From the NCBI RefSeq assembly GCF_002999335.1, contig NW_020312091.1, forward strand, positions 1-64,000: a stretch of 64,000 nucleotides of DNA, given 5' to 3'. The stretch is from Cyclospora cayetanensis (lineage: Eukaryota; Apicomplexa; Conoidasida; Eucoccidiorida; Eimeriidae). The translations under genes were made by a program, and so were the position numbers. Every line of letters starts with the position of its first letter. Position 1 is the stretch's first letter. The notes beneath the pieces are model-generated. The model saw only the letters and a list, made by a program, of their open reading frames with translations, was not told the DNA's origin and made no database searches. Of the stretch, positions 46,585 through 58,339 are shown in pieces.

Positions 46585-47570
46585 TATTGTTCATTTAAGT
46601 GGAGAGAGCTCAAATGAAAACAGCTGACTGGCTGGATGTTCAGATGTCCTGCACGCACCAAGCCGCGCACCGCGTTCCATACAGCATCTGAGCATTAAAT
46701 GAGTGAGCCGTAGGGCGAGGCTCCGCGCGGCATATCATACTTCAGCTTATTTGGATTGCAACCGCCACCAATGTGACCAGTCGTGGGCAGGGGACAGAGC
46801 AGGCTTTCGTGATTTACACAGAATGACGTTACAGGGTCTACACTGGACAGCACAAAGATTTGAAGAGTCCAGGATTGGTCCAAAGAAGCGACGTGGCATG
46901 AGACAGGAAGGCTTTGCTTGTGGCCTCACCTGGGTAGTTCTGAGTATAGACAGACGAGTACTGTTCTCCCGAACACGCAGCTAGCGTTGGACCGCAATAG
47001 GTTGGCAAATGGAGACCCTATGGCACTCTTGTACTTCCAGTAGTCATTTGGAGAAGATACGGATAGGCCCCTTTACTTGAGCGGTTCAGGTACTCCAACA
47101 CGTTCTGCCAGTTGCCGCTGCCGAGCGCTGAAGCCACACCTTTCACCACCCACCACGACACCCCAATTCCACTGCACAGAGAGGTGCGTCAAAGTGACCA
47201 AAGAGATGCCCCCTTGGTGGGTAGTACGGGGGATCGGAATATTGCAAGAAACGGTCTGCCCAGTTGATATGGGACATCAGACATATACAAGGTCTTTCGT
47301 TTTGCTGCCGTGCTTGATTTTTTGTACGGAATTCCGTTTCTTATATTACTATACATTCGAAGAACTTAATAGCAGCACCTATCGCTGTAATGCTGGAACC
47401 TGGAAGTGTCTCAGTCTGGCTCCCCGTAGCTGTCCGGCAGCCGCGGCTCCCCAGCACGCTTCAGAAGCCTCTCCACAGCAGGCATATTCAGATCTTGTAT
47501 CACCTTAATTACTTCGTATACTCATTTGAATCATCTTTTTTGCTCTCGTGACACTTGTATTGCTCTGAAG
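46585..47570. other. Intergenic between divergent VPS29 and CHCHD gene
   Basis: A head-to-head intergenic region of about 990 bases between VPS29 (-) and the CHCHD-type gene (+). Part of it (46586-46800) is the sequence duplicated at 44289-44532. No gene or defined promoter element is seen. Confidence 0.55.
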
Positions 47571-48712
47571 ATGCCCAGGCAACGCAGCAGTGCGGGCGCA
47601 CGCCGTTCTTCCTCTGGTGGAGGCTTCTGTGGGTTTGAATATTTCTTATCAGCCTTGAGCCAGGTCACTGGGTGGGAAGCTTTCTTACTCGAATTTTCAT
47701 TTGATTACACATTTAGGACGCATGTGATACTTTAGCAAGAGAATGTTGTTCGGCTTCCCTTCTCATAGTGGTTGAAAAGTCGGGCACCGCATGCAGTTCT
47801 GATTGCCTCCTCTAGCAAGGCCTCGGATGTCTTTCTTCTCACTTGAATGGTAGTGCCATTGAGCTGAGAAATGAAATCGCTGACGAAGGAGTGCTGCCCA
47901 CATGAGAAGTAGTCGATAATCAGGCATATGATGACCTCGGAGTGCGATATTATGCATTGATTTCGGTGTGCTTGCTACGTCATTTGCCTGTGCAGTAGGC
48001 GGCTCCCGTTCGGCTCATCCTGCAGCTCCAGCGCCAGTGGCTGCTCCACCGAGCCCTCCTCCTATGACAGGTGGTGGTGGTGGCGGCTTCATGTCAAATA
48101 TGGTGGGGAATGTTGCCGGCGGGATGGCTTCTGGGGTTGGTTTTGGCGTGGCACAGCGGGCTGTTGATGCCGTCATGGGTCCTCGTTCTGTGGAAGTAGT
48201 CCACACAAACAACGCCCCCCTCCCGGCACCTCAGACACCGACGATGCAACAAGGACTGCAGCGGGATCCCTGTTCCGCTTACCAAGAGGAGCTCAACCAG
48301 GTCAGCAAAGATGTCTTCTTAGTGCTTTGGTTTACTTGTTCCGAAGTTTTTATTGCTTCACAGCATCCCAGTCGTTGTGGAAGGGTTCCGTAAGGCGGTT
48401 TGTTAACCGTGCTGCGTGTTGAGAGAATTGACGAGTAATGGTGCGGGCAGTGTCTCTGTGGAGATTGTGTGATATGTCATTGCTTTAGGTGCGTTTTTGC
48501 TTGCTCTATTGGTAGCATTTGTGACGTGTTTGTCATTGTACTACGTGGAACGGGCCTACAGAAGCAGCAATGTCACTTTTGAGTGGTCGGTACATGGACT
48601 TGTGTGCCCTGTCATGTTTCAGTGCATGACACGCCACACCGATATAGCACTCTGTCAGAACTACCTGGACAATCTGAAGGCTTGCCAGATGCAGATGAAC
48701 AACGGAGCGTAA
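47571..48712 (+). CDS. CHCHD2/CHCHD10/MIX17-type twin CX9C protein
   Basis: Mitochondrial intermembrane-space proteins of this family are oxidised by the Mia40 relay and are linked to respiratory function and cristae organisation. Exons 47571-47628 (donor GTGGGT), 47996-48300 (donor GTCAGC) and 48623-48712 join in phase to give 150 residues, matching the family's usual 140-150. It starts MPRQRSSAGARRSSSGGGF, an Arg/Ser-rich mitochondrial leader like that of CHCHD2. A Pro/Ala/Gly segment and a glycine-rich hydrophobic stretch, MVGNVAGGMASGVGFGVAQR, follow. The CHCH domain has two CX9C motifs: CSAYQEELNQC (split by intron 2 just before the second Cys) and CQNYLDNLKAC. Both disulfide pairs are therefore present. 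The order leader, GxxxG-rich helix, CHCH is diagnostic. Confidence 0.93.
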
Positions 48713-49821
48713 CCAGTACGCTCTCCCTTGCCCCCATACAAACGCCCTGCCAGGCGATAGCTAACCACGCGGTCTTCAAGCTAGCTTGAATGCCTTCCCG
48801 TGGCAATGCTGTACTCTAGAGGCTGAAACGAAGGCAAAGAAGCGGAAGAGTCCAAGGTCTGAGGATTTTGAACTTGTGAAAACATCAATATTACAAGCTG
48901 ACAGATTATTTACCATTAAGAATGCTGCGAAGCGCATTTGGGAATGCTGATAGGGCATGATACTGTCTGAGTGTTCAAACACAATAGGGACACGTGATTA
49001 ATGAAACACTAGTAGCCTTCATTACTTAGTCTAAGTCGTCCGCAGCCGCTGGGGCATGCGCGTGTCTTGCGAACGGAGAAAATTGTGGGTCTTCAAATTA
49101 AAAGGAGGAACCCTTGTGTGTAGGTAGTGGCTGACTATTGTGGCGAGCTGGCGAATACTTGTTCTAGCCTGCCTGTCTACCTAGCAGTAGCGGAGCAGTG
49201 AGGAGTAGTGATCGCTGACGCCACCATACTTTGCGCAGGTACTCTGGCTAGCACGCAGCGATGGACCTCTGCCTCAACTTTGCATGTATTCCGCGATGGA
49301 TGTGCAGAAAAAACGACGAATCCTTTCGAGGATTCCGTGCCTGGCGTCCGCGCGGGATATGTAATTGTTGGCTTCCCTGACAACAACCTCTTCGTCAGAC
49401 ACTTTGTAGGTGATCGGTAAGGGGTACGCCGCCGTGGAAGGGTCCCATGGGTTCATTGTTGGCCCAATATAGGAACTAGTCCCAGCCGATGTCACAACGC
49501 GCCACTGAACGCACAGCAGCAGAATACTGTCCCAGCTTCACTATCGCTGTTTGTGGGAAGTAACAAACGACGGATTCGGCAACTTTTATGTAAGCAGCAA
49601 AGCGTTAAATGTAAAAGATAATCACTCGTGATAACAGATTCGTGACTGGGCAACTGTATAATTAGCGTAAATAATTCATATGCGATTTGGAAAATGTACA
49701 GACCTGTCCTTGAAAGGAAACAAAGGTTTCGGTGGATGGAACACTTTCGGTAGCCGGAAGACTTTCGTCGTTGGCCCTCAACAACCCTAAAAAATATTCA
49801 TCGAAAGAATTTCGCTCTAAA
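48713..49821. other. Region with competing coding signals
   Basis: At 49230-49407 the plus strand has a clean candidate internal exon (acceptor GCGCAG, donor GTAGGT, reading RAGYVIVGFPDNNLFVRHF). The minus strand is open over 49495-49274 (YIGPTMNPWDPSTAAYPLP) and equally protein-like. I cannot choose. The minus-strand reading could be a downstream exon of the gene at 49.8-50.4 kb, which has a possible GTGGGT donor at its end. Confidence 0.3.
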
Positions 49822-50421
49822 TCATATGGGTTTCATCTGCATGGTGCTAGCTGTACCAGTTTTAATACTCGGGTGGTATGTAGCTTTCCGCGTACGAAGT
49901 TGTGATGAGAAAAAGCTCATGGCTGATTGGTATGAATAAGGGATCAGTGAACGTAGTGCGTAAAATCGGTTTAGACTAGGGAGACACCCACCGTGAAACA
50001 CTTCAGGCCCGTCGATTTTGATCCGGGGTTTAAGCCACGCAGTAGGTGCTTCGCTAGGGGCGATATCATCTAAGCTGCTGATGGTGTATGCATATGGAGC
50101 TGATGGAACACCAGACGGCTGAGAAATCTGTAAGAGTGGCTGCTGCTCGAGCAGCGCGGCATGCAACGGTTGCTGTTGCGGCTCTGCTGCGGCTGGGGTT
50201 GGATGAGTACGCCTTTGATCATCACTGTCTTGGCGTTCGTCATCACTTGCATAGTTCTCTGCGCTTGGATATTCATCTTCACTGCTGCAGCAGACGGTTG
50301 ATTGCCCAGCCTCTTCTGCGCTGGTTATCGAGTCGGCGGCGCGAGTAGCCTTGCTGGGAATAGGCCCAGATGAGCCGTCACTGTGCTGCTCAGCGTCATC
50401 GTGAAGCCGAACAGCTTCCAT
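49822..50421 (-). CDS. Hypothetical Ser/Asp/Gln-rich protein
   Basis: A minus-strand frame from ATG (MEAVRLHDDAEQHSDGSSG) runs about 199 codons to a stop at 49822. It is acidic and Ser-rich in the first half (SSEDEYPSAENYASDDERQD), then Gln/Leu/Pro-rich, then SSLDDIAPSEAPTAWLKPRI and KIDGPEVFHG. A GTGGGT donor after VFHG (near 49992) suggests that the gene continues in a downstream exon and that the last 50 residues of this frame are intron. The frame also extends upstream of the ATG, where AG|GTACGT could be a donor of an earlier exon. No family recognised; phosphorylatable acidic tracts are the only visible feature. Confidence 0.45.
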   Translation of the reverse strand: MEAVRLHDDAEQHSDGSSGPIPSKATRAADSITSAEEAGQSTVCCSSEDEYPSAENYASDDERQDSDDQRRTHPTPAAAEPQQQPLHAALLEQQPLLQISQPSGVPSAPYAYTISSLDDIAPSEAPTAWLKPRIKIDGPEVFHGGCLPSLNRFYALRSLIPYSYQSAMSFFSSQLRTRKATYHPSIKTGTASTMQMKPI

Positions 50422-52499
50422 ATTTGCATATATATAAAGTGAAATACAAGCAAAATACACTGATAGAATAAAGAAGAGCACCTCAACGTACCTTACGCGC
50501 ACGTCCCTGCGCGGCAATGCGCTTGCCAATATCTGCGCAGATTCTGTTCTTTGCAGCTGACCTCGAAGGACTGTGTTGCATTTATTTAGAGGAAAAGACA
50601 GTTTTGAACCATGTTTCAGTGAAAAATCTAGAGGGAGGCTGTAAGAATGCCCTGAAGCCCTTACCTCTAGCTGGGTGCCAGAAACGATCGCCCTAGATGG
50701 CCATGCACAGTTCGGTTGTCGCAGGCTAGCTGCTTCGCATTCGGAATTGGGGACTATTGCCGCTCTCATTCCCATTTTCATCTACCTCATGCCTGAAGTT
50801 AAGTACAAATTGTCCAATCAAATGGTCAGGATGCTAATGTGCAGCAATGATTGTCTTCATATGACTTTGCTGCTGCAGACACGAGGCCCTTCAGATGGAT
50901 TGGTGGCACATTCTTGTTCCTTTCCTTTGCGTTGCACCTGTTTATCCAGTGTCCCAAATCCGTAGCAGCACAAAATTTTGGACAAATAAGTGGCTTTAAG
51001 CGGTTGAGTGGTGAGGTCCTCCCATTTTTTTTCCCTTACTGGCACCGGCTGGATCCCGATAATCGACATCTTGCTCCCAGTTTGTCAGGCATTAGTGAGC
51101 CCAGATCAGGTGGAGAATTCCGTTTAGCATATGCATCAGAAGGCGCGCAAACTACCTTTCATACTTTTTCAGCTTCCCCTTTGCCATGCTTTGCCCACGC
51201 AATTATGAAAATCATGCCTATGTATACCGGGCCAGAACGCTCCTAGGAGGACTGTCACAATTATTTCAGAGTTACTTCACCATTAAGTGAGCGGTTTGGT
51301 TGCTCTGTGGATATGGTTGATGCACAGAAGGGCTTGCTCAGTACTACAATGATGTGTGCAGTGTTCCTGCTGGCTGTCTGTGTGCGCGGGCACACATCCA
51401 GCTAAGATATCCGTTGAGAGATACTTAACTCCAGGCTAAATACGACGTTGATGAAAAGTTATTGATTTTTTTTAGAAGGGCTCCTGCCCTCTCCTTCCCT
51501 CGCCACTCAGACTGCTCGGCATGAGGGGAGAGGGGCAGCTGCAGTAAGCATGGTTGCATTTCTAAGCACTCTGCACTTTCACATCTAGTTGGACGTGGCA
51601 CTATATTAGGCTCACAATGCTGTTCAGCGAATGCAATGTACGTGATTGCAAGCCAATCACTCAAGCTTTCCTAATTTCTAGTAAATAACACCAGTGTGGT
51701 AGACAGTGCTTGAATGTAGCTTAATCCACTGTATATCGCCTTCGTTTCAGATCACATGCCCATATACTCCTTCCCCGTCCATTGCGACCATCTGCCTGCA
51801 TGGCAGCAGAGATTTCCCACTTAATCTCAAGTCCCGAGGAAGGCAGAAACGGGGAAAACAGTGCGGACCAATACAAAATTTCGCACATCAGCCGATAGAC
51901 AGGAGTATTGATGCACATACCAGCTAAAACGAAGAAAAACCAAAGCAGCAGGAAGGAGGAGTCTCGAGAACCTACTGTCGTCAGCGCTAAAATGTAGAAG
52001 CCTCCTGCTACGATAAACCAGAAAATATGCACATGGAGTCAAGATGTACACTGCCTGCACCTCCTAGAACAATGCATGCATGCAAAGTCGGCCAGTGACT
52101 GCAGCGTTAATCGATTCACAAGCCCCAGTAGTGGCAAAACTAAGGATGTAGAGACACCATGCCCCAGACTATAGCTGCATAAATGAGTGTAGATCACACC
52201 TAGTAATACGAACTGCAAACTTTACATGAGACCTGATCGACGATGGTTACTGTTTCAGGCAGAGAATGTAGTAGGAAAGGACAAATACCAAGGAAGTGTA
52301 GGAATGCTGTCCATGGCGACTGGCTTCGCAAACTGAATCAGCCGCAACTGTCCCCACAAAAGTCAAATTCTGCACCTGCTCTTTCTTCAGCCACTTAGGT
52401 TGGCGGTGGCCAACCGATGTAGCTAGAAACTCTCCACTATAATGCTTTCGGAGCTCAATGGTCCTCGCATCTAATATGTCTGCCGCTCCCTGTGAATGA
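50422..52499. other. Gene-poor stretch
   Basis: No supported gene. A plus-strand frame at 50851-51246 has one hydrophobic segment (GGTFLFLSFALHLFI) but no clear start. The minus-strand frame at 51721-52032 is hydrophobic near its beginning but lacks an ATG. Retroelement copy D may extend into the right end, but its integrase C-terminus is not readable. Confidence 0.4.
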
Positions 52500-52815
52500 T
52501 CACGTTTCCCCACGGGTCACTTGCCCAGAAAAGGTATGCCAGGGATGCGGGAGAACAATGGGTAGACGGGTGTACTGTTGTACTATAAACTTACTCGGTG
52601 GAAGGAAGAAATTTTGAGCCAAGCAGTTGTGTATGTTGTGAGCAAAGAAACTCAGATACTGCAAAACAGTGCGGTTGGTGCATTGGACCTGTTCAGCTGC
52701 CGCAGAGTGGCTCGCATAGGTCATTTTATGGTTGATATGCAGGCGGGTCAGAAAGGCACGCAAGTGCGCACGATAAAACTTTGGATCCTTATCCGTAATG
52801 ATCTGGGAAGTCTGT
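52500..52815 (-). pseudogene. Integrase core remnant (copy D)
   Basis: It reads SQIITDKDPKFYRAHLRAFL and then AAAEQVQCTNRTVLQYLSFF. This fits the catalytic core from the second Asp (TDKDPKF) to the Glu helix (E-x-x-x-x-NR-x-L-x-x-YL) of Ty3/gypsy integrases. The frame is open for about 105 codons, longer than any other remnant piece. The end decays into hydrophobic sequence. Confidence 0.8.
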
Positions 52816-53429
52816 AAAGCTTCTAGACAGGAATTAGGAGCAACTAAGAGGCATGATATACCGTGAGAGAGAGTTTCAGGAGGATGAAGTGAGCATATTT
52901 GTCTAATCTGTCGACAACATTAAGCTATCCTTGCCCTTGAAATCCGCCAATCCAACAGCGAAGCCAGTGATTACCTTAGTCCTAATACTTTCATAAAACG
53001 AAAGGCTTTGCATAAGGCTGGATGGGAGAATTTGGCAGATCATGGCATAGCATATTCATCTGCTGTGGGACGCATCCTAGGCCAATAGAAAGGCCTCCCA
53101 AGCTTTTCCACTGAGGGCTCTTTCCACCATGGCCCGATGGAACGGGTTTCTGTGCGTTGCAGAAAGCAGCACTGCATAGTGAAGCCGGATATGAAGGTGA
53201 CGGGGGCCTTGCTATGTTTTCAGTCATAGCAGGTAATCTTCAACGTGGTACACCCCCCACCCTTTTGCAAATCTGCATTCCTGCAAGAGTAGCTGATGCA
53301 TGGGCTCCCCAAGCATAAGACGCGCTTTCGGTTAAAATTATGAAACATCAGGGAGGAGAGAGGCTGGGCTGAGCAGTGTTGGGTTGCTGGGGAGTCAGGA
53401 GCGCGCGTTGAGGACCAGGTTGGTCATGC

Positions 53430-53760
53430 CATTATGAGATGTTATTGAAAATCGCACTGCAGAAGGTGCTCACACCAGCAAACAACTCTAGGATTTTCCA
53501 AGTTATGAAAAATCTTAGTGAGGTACAACAAAGACTAGCGGTTGGTGTGGACGGTACAATGGCATCCACATGTACATCGCCGGCATTTTTTGCACCCCAC
53601 CACGTCCAATGGAACTTCGTTTCCCACACAGAATACCCCCACTCGACCTCGAGACGACAGTGCAGATTGCAAGCAATTATTTGAAGTTTTGGATATCTCG
53701 CAGCCTGTGGAGGGGGAAAATATGATCAACCGACATCAGAGGTAAAAGATGACAATCAGA
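53430..53760 (-). pseudogene. RNase H region remnant (copy D)
   Basis: Protein-level similarity is nearly gone. The assignment rests on DNA alignment to copy A (35470-35720): an AGGCT(G/A)CGA...CAAATAATTGC block, and CCTAGAGTTGTTTGCTG at the same relative position. Confidence 0.55.
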
Positions 53761-54129
53761 ATCGGGCAGCGGAGGCACCGGAGGAGTTGTAAGGCGGCTG
53801 CGTAGCTGTCGTGTTGCGGTCTCATTCTTTCCAGGTCAGAGCTTGCACTTTCTTATGCAGATCAGGCAAAGAGGCAGGCTAACGAGCAAATTCAGCAACT
53901 GAATTTCGGTAAAAGTATTTAAGCCCATATAACTACAATGGGTGCGAGCGTGTAAAGAAGCATCCGAAACCTCGATTGTCTCAACTTCTGGTATCAGGCT
54001 CAATTTCTGGGGGAAGAACGCTAATTCCCTCAAACGCAATCGCTTTTGTTATAGGAAGGATTGGATACCCCAGTATACCGCTGCTTGTTTCGTCATAGTT
54101 GAAGCGCACGGCATAGGTGCTTCAGATGC

Positions 54130-54780
54130 TCATAAAGGCTTCGACTTCAGACTATGCCGTCTTCCAAGTATACAGCCACCAAGCTCTGACTTAGGGGCTT
54201 CTTAATATTCCTAGTAATGTGCAGTAATTTAGCTGAAGTCAAAGCAAGTTTAAGAGGCGCATAGGTAAAGTTGAGCTTATGCGAGATGTGGAACGCCAAT
54301 TTGTGTCCGTCATCAAGCTGAAGGGGGGTTTTTAAATAAGGCGTCTGCAAAGTCACATGTCGAGCAGGCTGCTTACCTGTGTATTTTGGCAGCATGGGGC
54401 ACCAAGAACTTACGTCTCGCAATATTTTGTCGGGGGGCTCTGAGTTAAAGCAAGTGCGCCACATTCCTTCCGTTTTCAGCACCAACACCGGGTTGTGGTA
54501 CAAGTCGCTGGTCGATTTCGGCAGTATGCCTTTTCAATAACTCATCCACTTGCCACTCAGTTTTCTTATGATGTTGTGAGAGCTTTCAATACCGCTACAC
54601 ATAGCTTGGGGGCAACCAGGGATTTGCTCAATGCGTTTCGCTGGATGACCTGCAGCTGGCCAGCCTGATGGCAGCTGTTCATTATATAGCAGTTTCGCGG
54701 ATTCCTCCTCATTGACTGCCCGTTCCTGTTGTCCCTGGTAAAGATCAGCAAGCAAAAGTCTTCATCAAGAATCAATCACA
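54130..54780 (-). pseudogene. Reverse transcriptase remnant (copy D)
   Basis: In order: NEQLPSGWPAAGHPAKRIE; a stop; LYHNPVLVLKTEGMWRTCFN, matching the fingers P-V-L-x-x-x-K-x-D-G-x-W-R-x-C-x-(D/N) motif; and KTPLQLDDGHKLAFHISHKL. The fragment ends VAVYLEDGIV, the catalytic box of Ty3/gypsy RT, in which the second Asp is followed by Gly, so YxDD reads YLED. Frame breaks lie between the pieces. It is not functional. Confidence 0.85.
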
Positions 54781-54989
54781 TAGTTATTAAGAAGGAGTGG
54801 ATGACTAGACCCAACTCTTCATACTGCGCTGATAAGCTGCCGGCATAGAAATTGCGCCTCATATTGCTCAGGCGCCGGCTCCACCCCTAGTCCTGTCGCA
54901 TCCTTGATAATCTTTGAGTCTTGTCGCCCTTCAGCAGCTTTTAGTCTTAGAGATTGCTTACAAATGGACAAATAGACTTCACTTCTGCG

Positions 54990-55430
54990 TCATATTGGAG
55001 AGCATAACCACTTTTTATCCAGTTCCAGGTAACGCTTGCAATTGTTGCAAATCAATGTGGACTTGCATAAGCACAAAATCGACACGTGATGACACCCCAA
55101 CGGTGGCCCTTCCCCCTGTAGCGCCCTCCACCGCTTCGCCGCCTGCCTGTGGGTCTTGTGGTTCCCCTGTTGCGCCATTTTTGCTTGCCGAAAAAGGCCT
55201 GCCTCCACTGGACATAGTTTCTTTGCTAGAGTTCTTTGTCTTCTACACGTGCATGTAGACCCACTCTTTCACAATTCAAGCAGTTGCGCTCTAGGAGGGT
55301 TGTGCGGGGTGCACCAAACGAGGAATTTTCTCGCTACGCTTTTTTTCTCGCTCGTCTTCGACTTTAGGCTAGAGCCTGTTGGCGCAGCCTCGACATCCAT
55401 TGGTTCTAAAACCCTACATGGCTCGTAATT
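54990..55430 (-). pseudogene. gag remnant (copy D)
   Basis: The minus strand reads EPMDVEAAPTGSSLKSKTSE, then a region whose alternative frame gives CLNCERVGLHARVED, a decayed C-x2-C...H zinc knuckle. HHVSILCLCKSTLICNNCKR and LDKKW follow. It aligns with copy A gag (33481-33955). It is broken by stops and at least one frameshift. Confidence 0.75.
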
Positions 55431-57511
55431 TTTAAAAAAAGGCACTCAATTAGCCTCGATTCTCCTGTGGAATCCATGAATAATTCATCACTTGCGGAAG
55501 TTCTACCGGTCGTTTGTTCAATCGCTGAGTCGCTGCCTACCCTACAGCCACCTGAGCTGACACTCCAGATGGCCCTGACTTCAAATTCCTGGTAAAGTAT
55601 CTCATCGTGTACGTTGTGGCTTCTGCGGACAAAAGGTTTATATTCAGCGATAATTCGACATTCTTAGACATTTAACTGCTTCAGCTTCCTAAGTGCTTTT
55701 AAAGTTTGACGCGGAGTTTTTCTCGGCATACTCCAACAGTAAAGGCGCTCTGAAGGGCTTTGACTAAGTAGGCCTTCCAGACAAACGAACTACTTTGCCT
55801 GAATAGAGGTACCACTGACCTGCCTATTTACCCAACAAGCATGCCTTTAATGCTTGTCCTTCTCCTCATGTGCAGAGCACAAAGCGAGCTAGGCTTGCAG
55901 CTTGCTGATGAAATGTTTGTAAACTTCCCTCTCCTTACGGCCGTCAGACTTTTCTGGCTAGCAGAGCCTCATCGCCTCAGCAGTACAAATTGCATTAGCT
56001 GACAAATTATGCCTTTCTACAAGCTGTGGAGCTACTGCATCCACATTGCACTGTAGGTCGGCCTCTGTTCCCCCAACAGGCGCTGCTACGATCGCCAAAG
56101 GGTTGTCTCTTTCAGGTTGCTTTTAAAGAAGCTCACGATATGAAGCTACCAAGCAACTCAATCGAAAACCGAGGATTTGCCCAGGGAGACCTGACCTATT
56201 CCTGGCTCACCCACTGGTTGTGGATGAGCCAGGAATAGCTGCCTCGAGCCATGCGGTGCTGAAAGCTAACGCTTTACCTGAGGTCACCGCAGGAAAACAT
56301 TTTGGTCCGAACTAAAAACCAATAATTGTAAAAACTACTGAGTATTTCCTAGAAGGGCTTTTCCTGTGGTACATCGTTCCATACAAGGTCTCCATGGAAG
56401 GACACGTAAGTCCAGGAAAAAGCAAACTTCATGGAAAGTCGTTGAGTACTTCTCGGGAAACCCCTTGCGTTCTGCTGCGGACAGCTTCTAAAGTTTTAGG
56501 CGAGAGGAGAAAGGGACAGCTAGGTTGCACCTTGTTGCACGCTCTATGGACTTTGATCATTCACAGCTAGCTGCACATGTCATCCAGCGCACACGCTCAC
56601 AAGGTTGCCTCATATTTTAGCGAGTCAACAGTGCTCTACAATAAATGAGATATAGGAGGCGCCAAACAAATTAGCTAGCCTTCCTAGCTGGATACAACCA
56701 ATCTAATGTACGGTATTTAACTGGAGCATTGCCTGGTATAACCACTATGCTGAGGCTTCCAAAGGATACACTCAATTCATGGGAAAGGAAAAATTTCTTG
56801 TGATATAAATCGGTACGAACTTTCCATAGGTGCGCCTTTAAGATTAGTCTTTGCTGCGGGCGTGCGGGAGCTCCCCCACTGATTGTGACAGCGTGAGAAC
56901 AAAGACTAATTTCAAACGCGCATTTACGGGGGGCTGTGCAAGTCAGACACCAACACCAAAAACAAAAACCTCCGTTACTCAAAACTATGTAGTGCCTCAT
57001 AAGTACATCCAAATCGATGCAAATCTACCAATAAAATACTGTTCAGTCATCGAAGTTTGTCTTTACGTGGATTGTTGTGATAAAGCCAGGTTGGTGCTTC
57101 GCTAAATGATAACTTACCCTTTGCCTAAGTGCGTTTCAAGGCCTTTTAGCCACATGTACGTAGTAAAGTCTATTTGCGCAAAATAAAACGCATTTGTTGC
57201 GAATTCTGAAATGTCCCTACCCCAAAGCATTCTGGTGAACCAGAGCTCGCTTTAGCCTATGTTATAGATGTCCGTGCTCCAAATTATCTTATTGGTATGC
57301 GAAGGGCTCTTATAAGCTAGCTGCATGCAGAGCCCTCAGTTCTTCGGAGCTTGGAGCGTACCATCGATTGAGCGGAAAGCGGCTGGAAGAGCGCTTGTAG
57401 TACTGGCTCACTACGTATAATTGAGCGGAAGACTTTTGGTGGAAGAAAATTCGATAAGCTCTACATGGAGGCTGTCTTGAATCCTAGGCCATCCTGCAAG
57501 CGTATGCGAGC
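55431..57511. other. Intergenic stretch with a perfect hairpin
   Basis: No supported gene. The only structure noted is the inverted repeat at 56196-56238. Short frames such as 56671-57012 (minus) show no motif. Confidence 0.45.
56196..56238. repeat. 14-bp perfect inverted repeat (hairpin)
   Basis: CTATTCCTGGCTCA at 56196-56209 and its exact complement TGAGCCAGGAATAG at 56225-56238 are separated by 15 bases. This would form a stable stem-loop in either strand. It lies in gene-poor DNA with no adjoining gene, so a role as a terminator or processing signal is not supported. Confidence 0.85.
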
Positions 57512-57850
57512 ATGATGACCGCACAGCTGGTAAGAAGGCGTCGATCGCCTGCGGATAAAATATATCTGGGTGGGGCAATGAGGTTATGCTTATCAGAAGC
57601 GTATGGCAGTCGCAAAGATGGGCAACTCCTTAAACATTCTGTCCGCTGGCTGCAGAGTTACCGCGTTTTGAAACCTGCACATGATGGGAATCGAGTGATC
57701 CGTTTGGTCCAATCTGTTAAAAGAAGAAGCATATTAATGGTGACTATACTTATTGAGCGGTCGCCTATCTGCCGGGCTCACCTTGGGACAAGCCTTCGTC
57801 GACACCCCAACGTATCGATTTATGCCGAGATTGGCTTACATCGCGCGTAG
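57512..57850 (+). pseudogene. gag N-terminal remnant (copy C)
   Basis: An open frame of 113 codons from ATG reads GGAMRLCLSEAYGSRKDGQL and then a basic tail. Copy A has the matching DASMRLCQST segment. Being open, it is the least damaged gag start in the window, but it lacks the zinc knuckle. Confidence 0.55.
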
Positions 57851-58339
57851 CACTTAGGCTGTTGTCATGATGCCTAGCAACTACGGCCAATTCATGCCTT
57901 TCTTCATCTCCCTTGGGGTTTAGCAAATCTTTTTACTACTCTTGACTCATGTTTGAAAGTTTGTTCAAGGATTTCCCCAACGTAACACTTAGGGCAGGGA
58001 TCAGAAGTTCCGTAGTGCGCTATTGCATGCATTTTTGTTCAGCCTGCACAGTAACCGTAGCACTGCCACTGCGAACCAATCTGAGGCCGATGAGCAAGGA
58101 GAGTGCATCAAGCTCACTTTGCTGCAAAATTAATCACTCTTTGCTCACAAAGTAGAGCTACTTGGCTCAATCGTATTCCATACGCCGAGTTATTTTATAC
58201 AACAGTGCGCTCATTTACCAGGCTCTCCCGCAACCCTAGGCTACTCTGAGGAGCACCTCCCCCGTCTGAGCCCGGAACTAGTAGTTGGAAGCTAGCAACC
58301 ATCTTTTGTAGGGGGGGAACTGCAGGAACACAGCAAGCT

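Larger units (their letters stand above)
52500..55430 (-). mobile_element. Decayed Ty3/gypsy-like retrotransposon, copy D
   Basis: On the minus strand the order is gag (55430-54990), RT (54780-54130), RNase H (53760-53430), integrase N-terminal region (about 53250) and integrase core (52815-52500). Each piece has a DNA-level counterpart in copy A in the same order, in inverted orientation relative to the window. Stops and frameshifts occur in all parts. Apart from the flanking DNA, no LTR is recognisable. Confidence 0.8.

Noticed and set aside
33341..55430. Endogenous retrovirus interpretation
   Set aside because: Domain order fits Ty3/gypsy LTR retrotransposons, and no envelope-like segment was seen after integrase; the retrotransposon explanation is sufficient.
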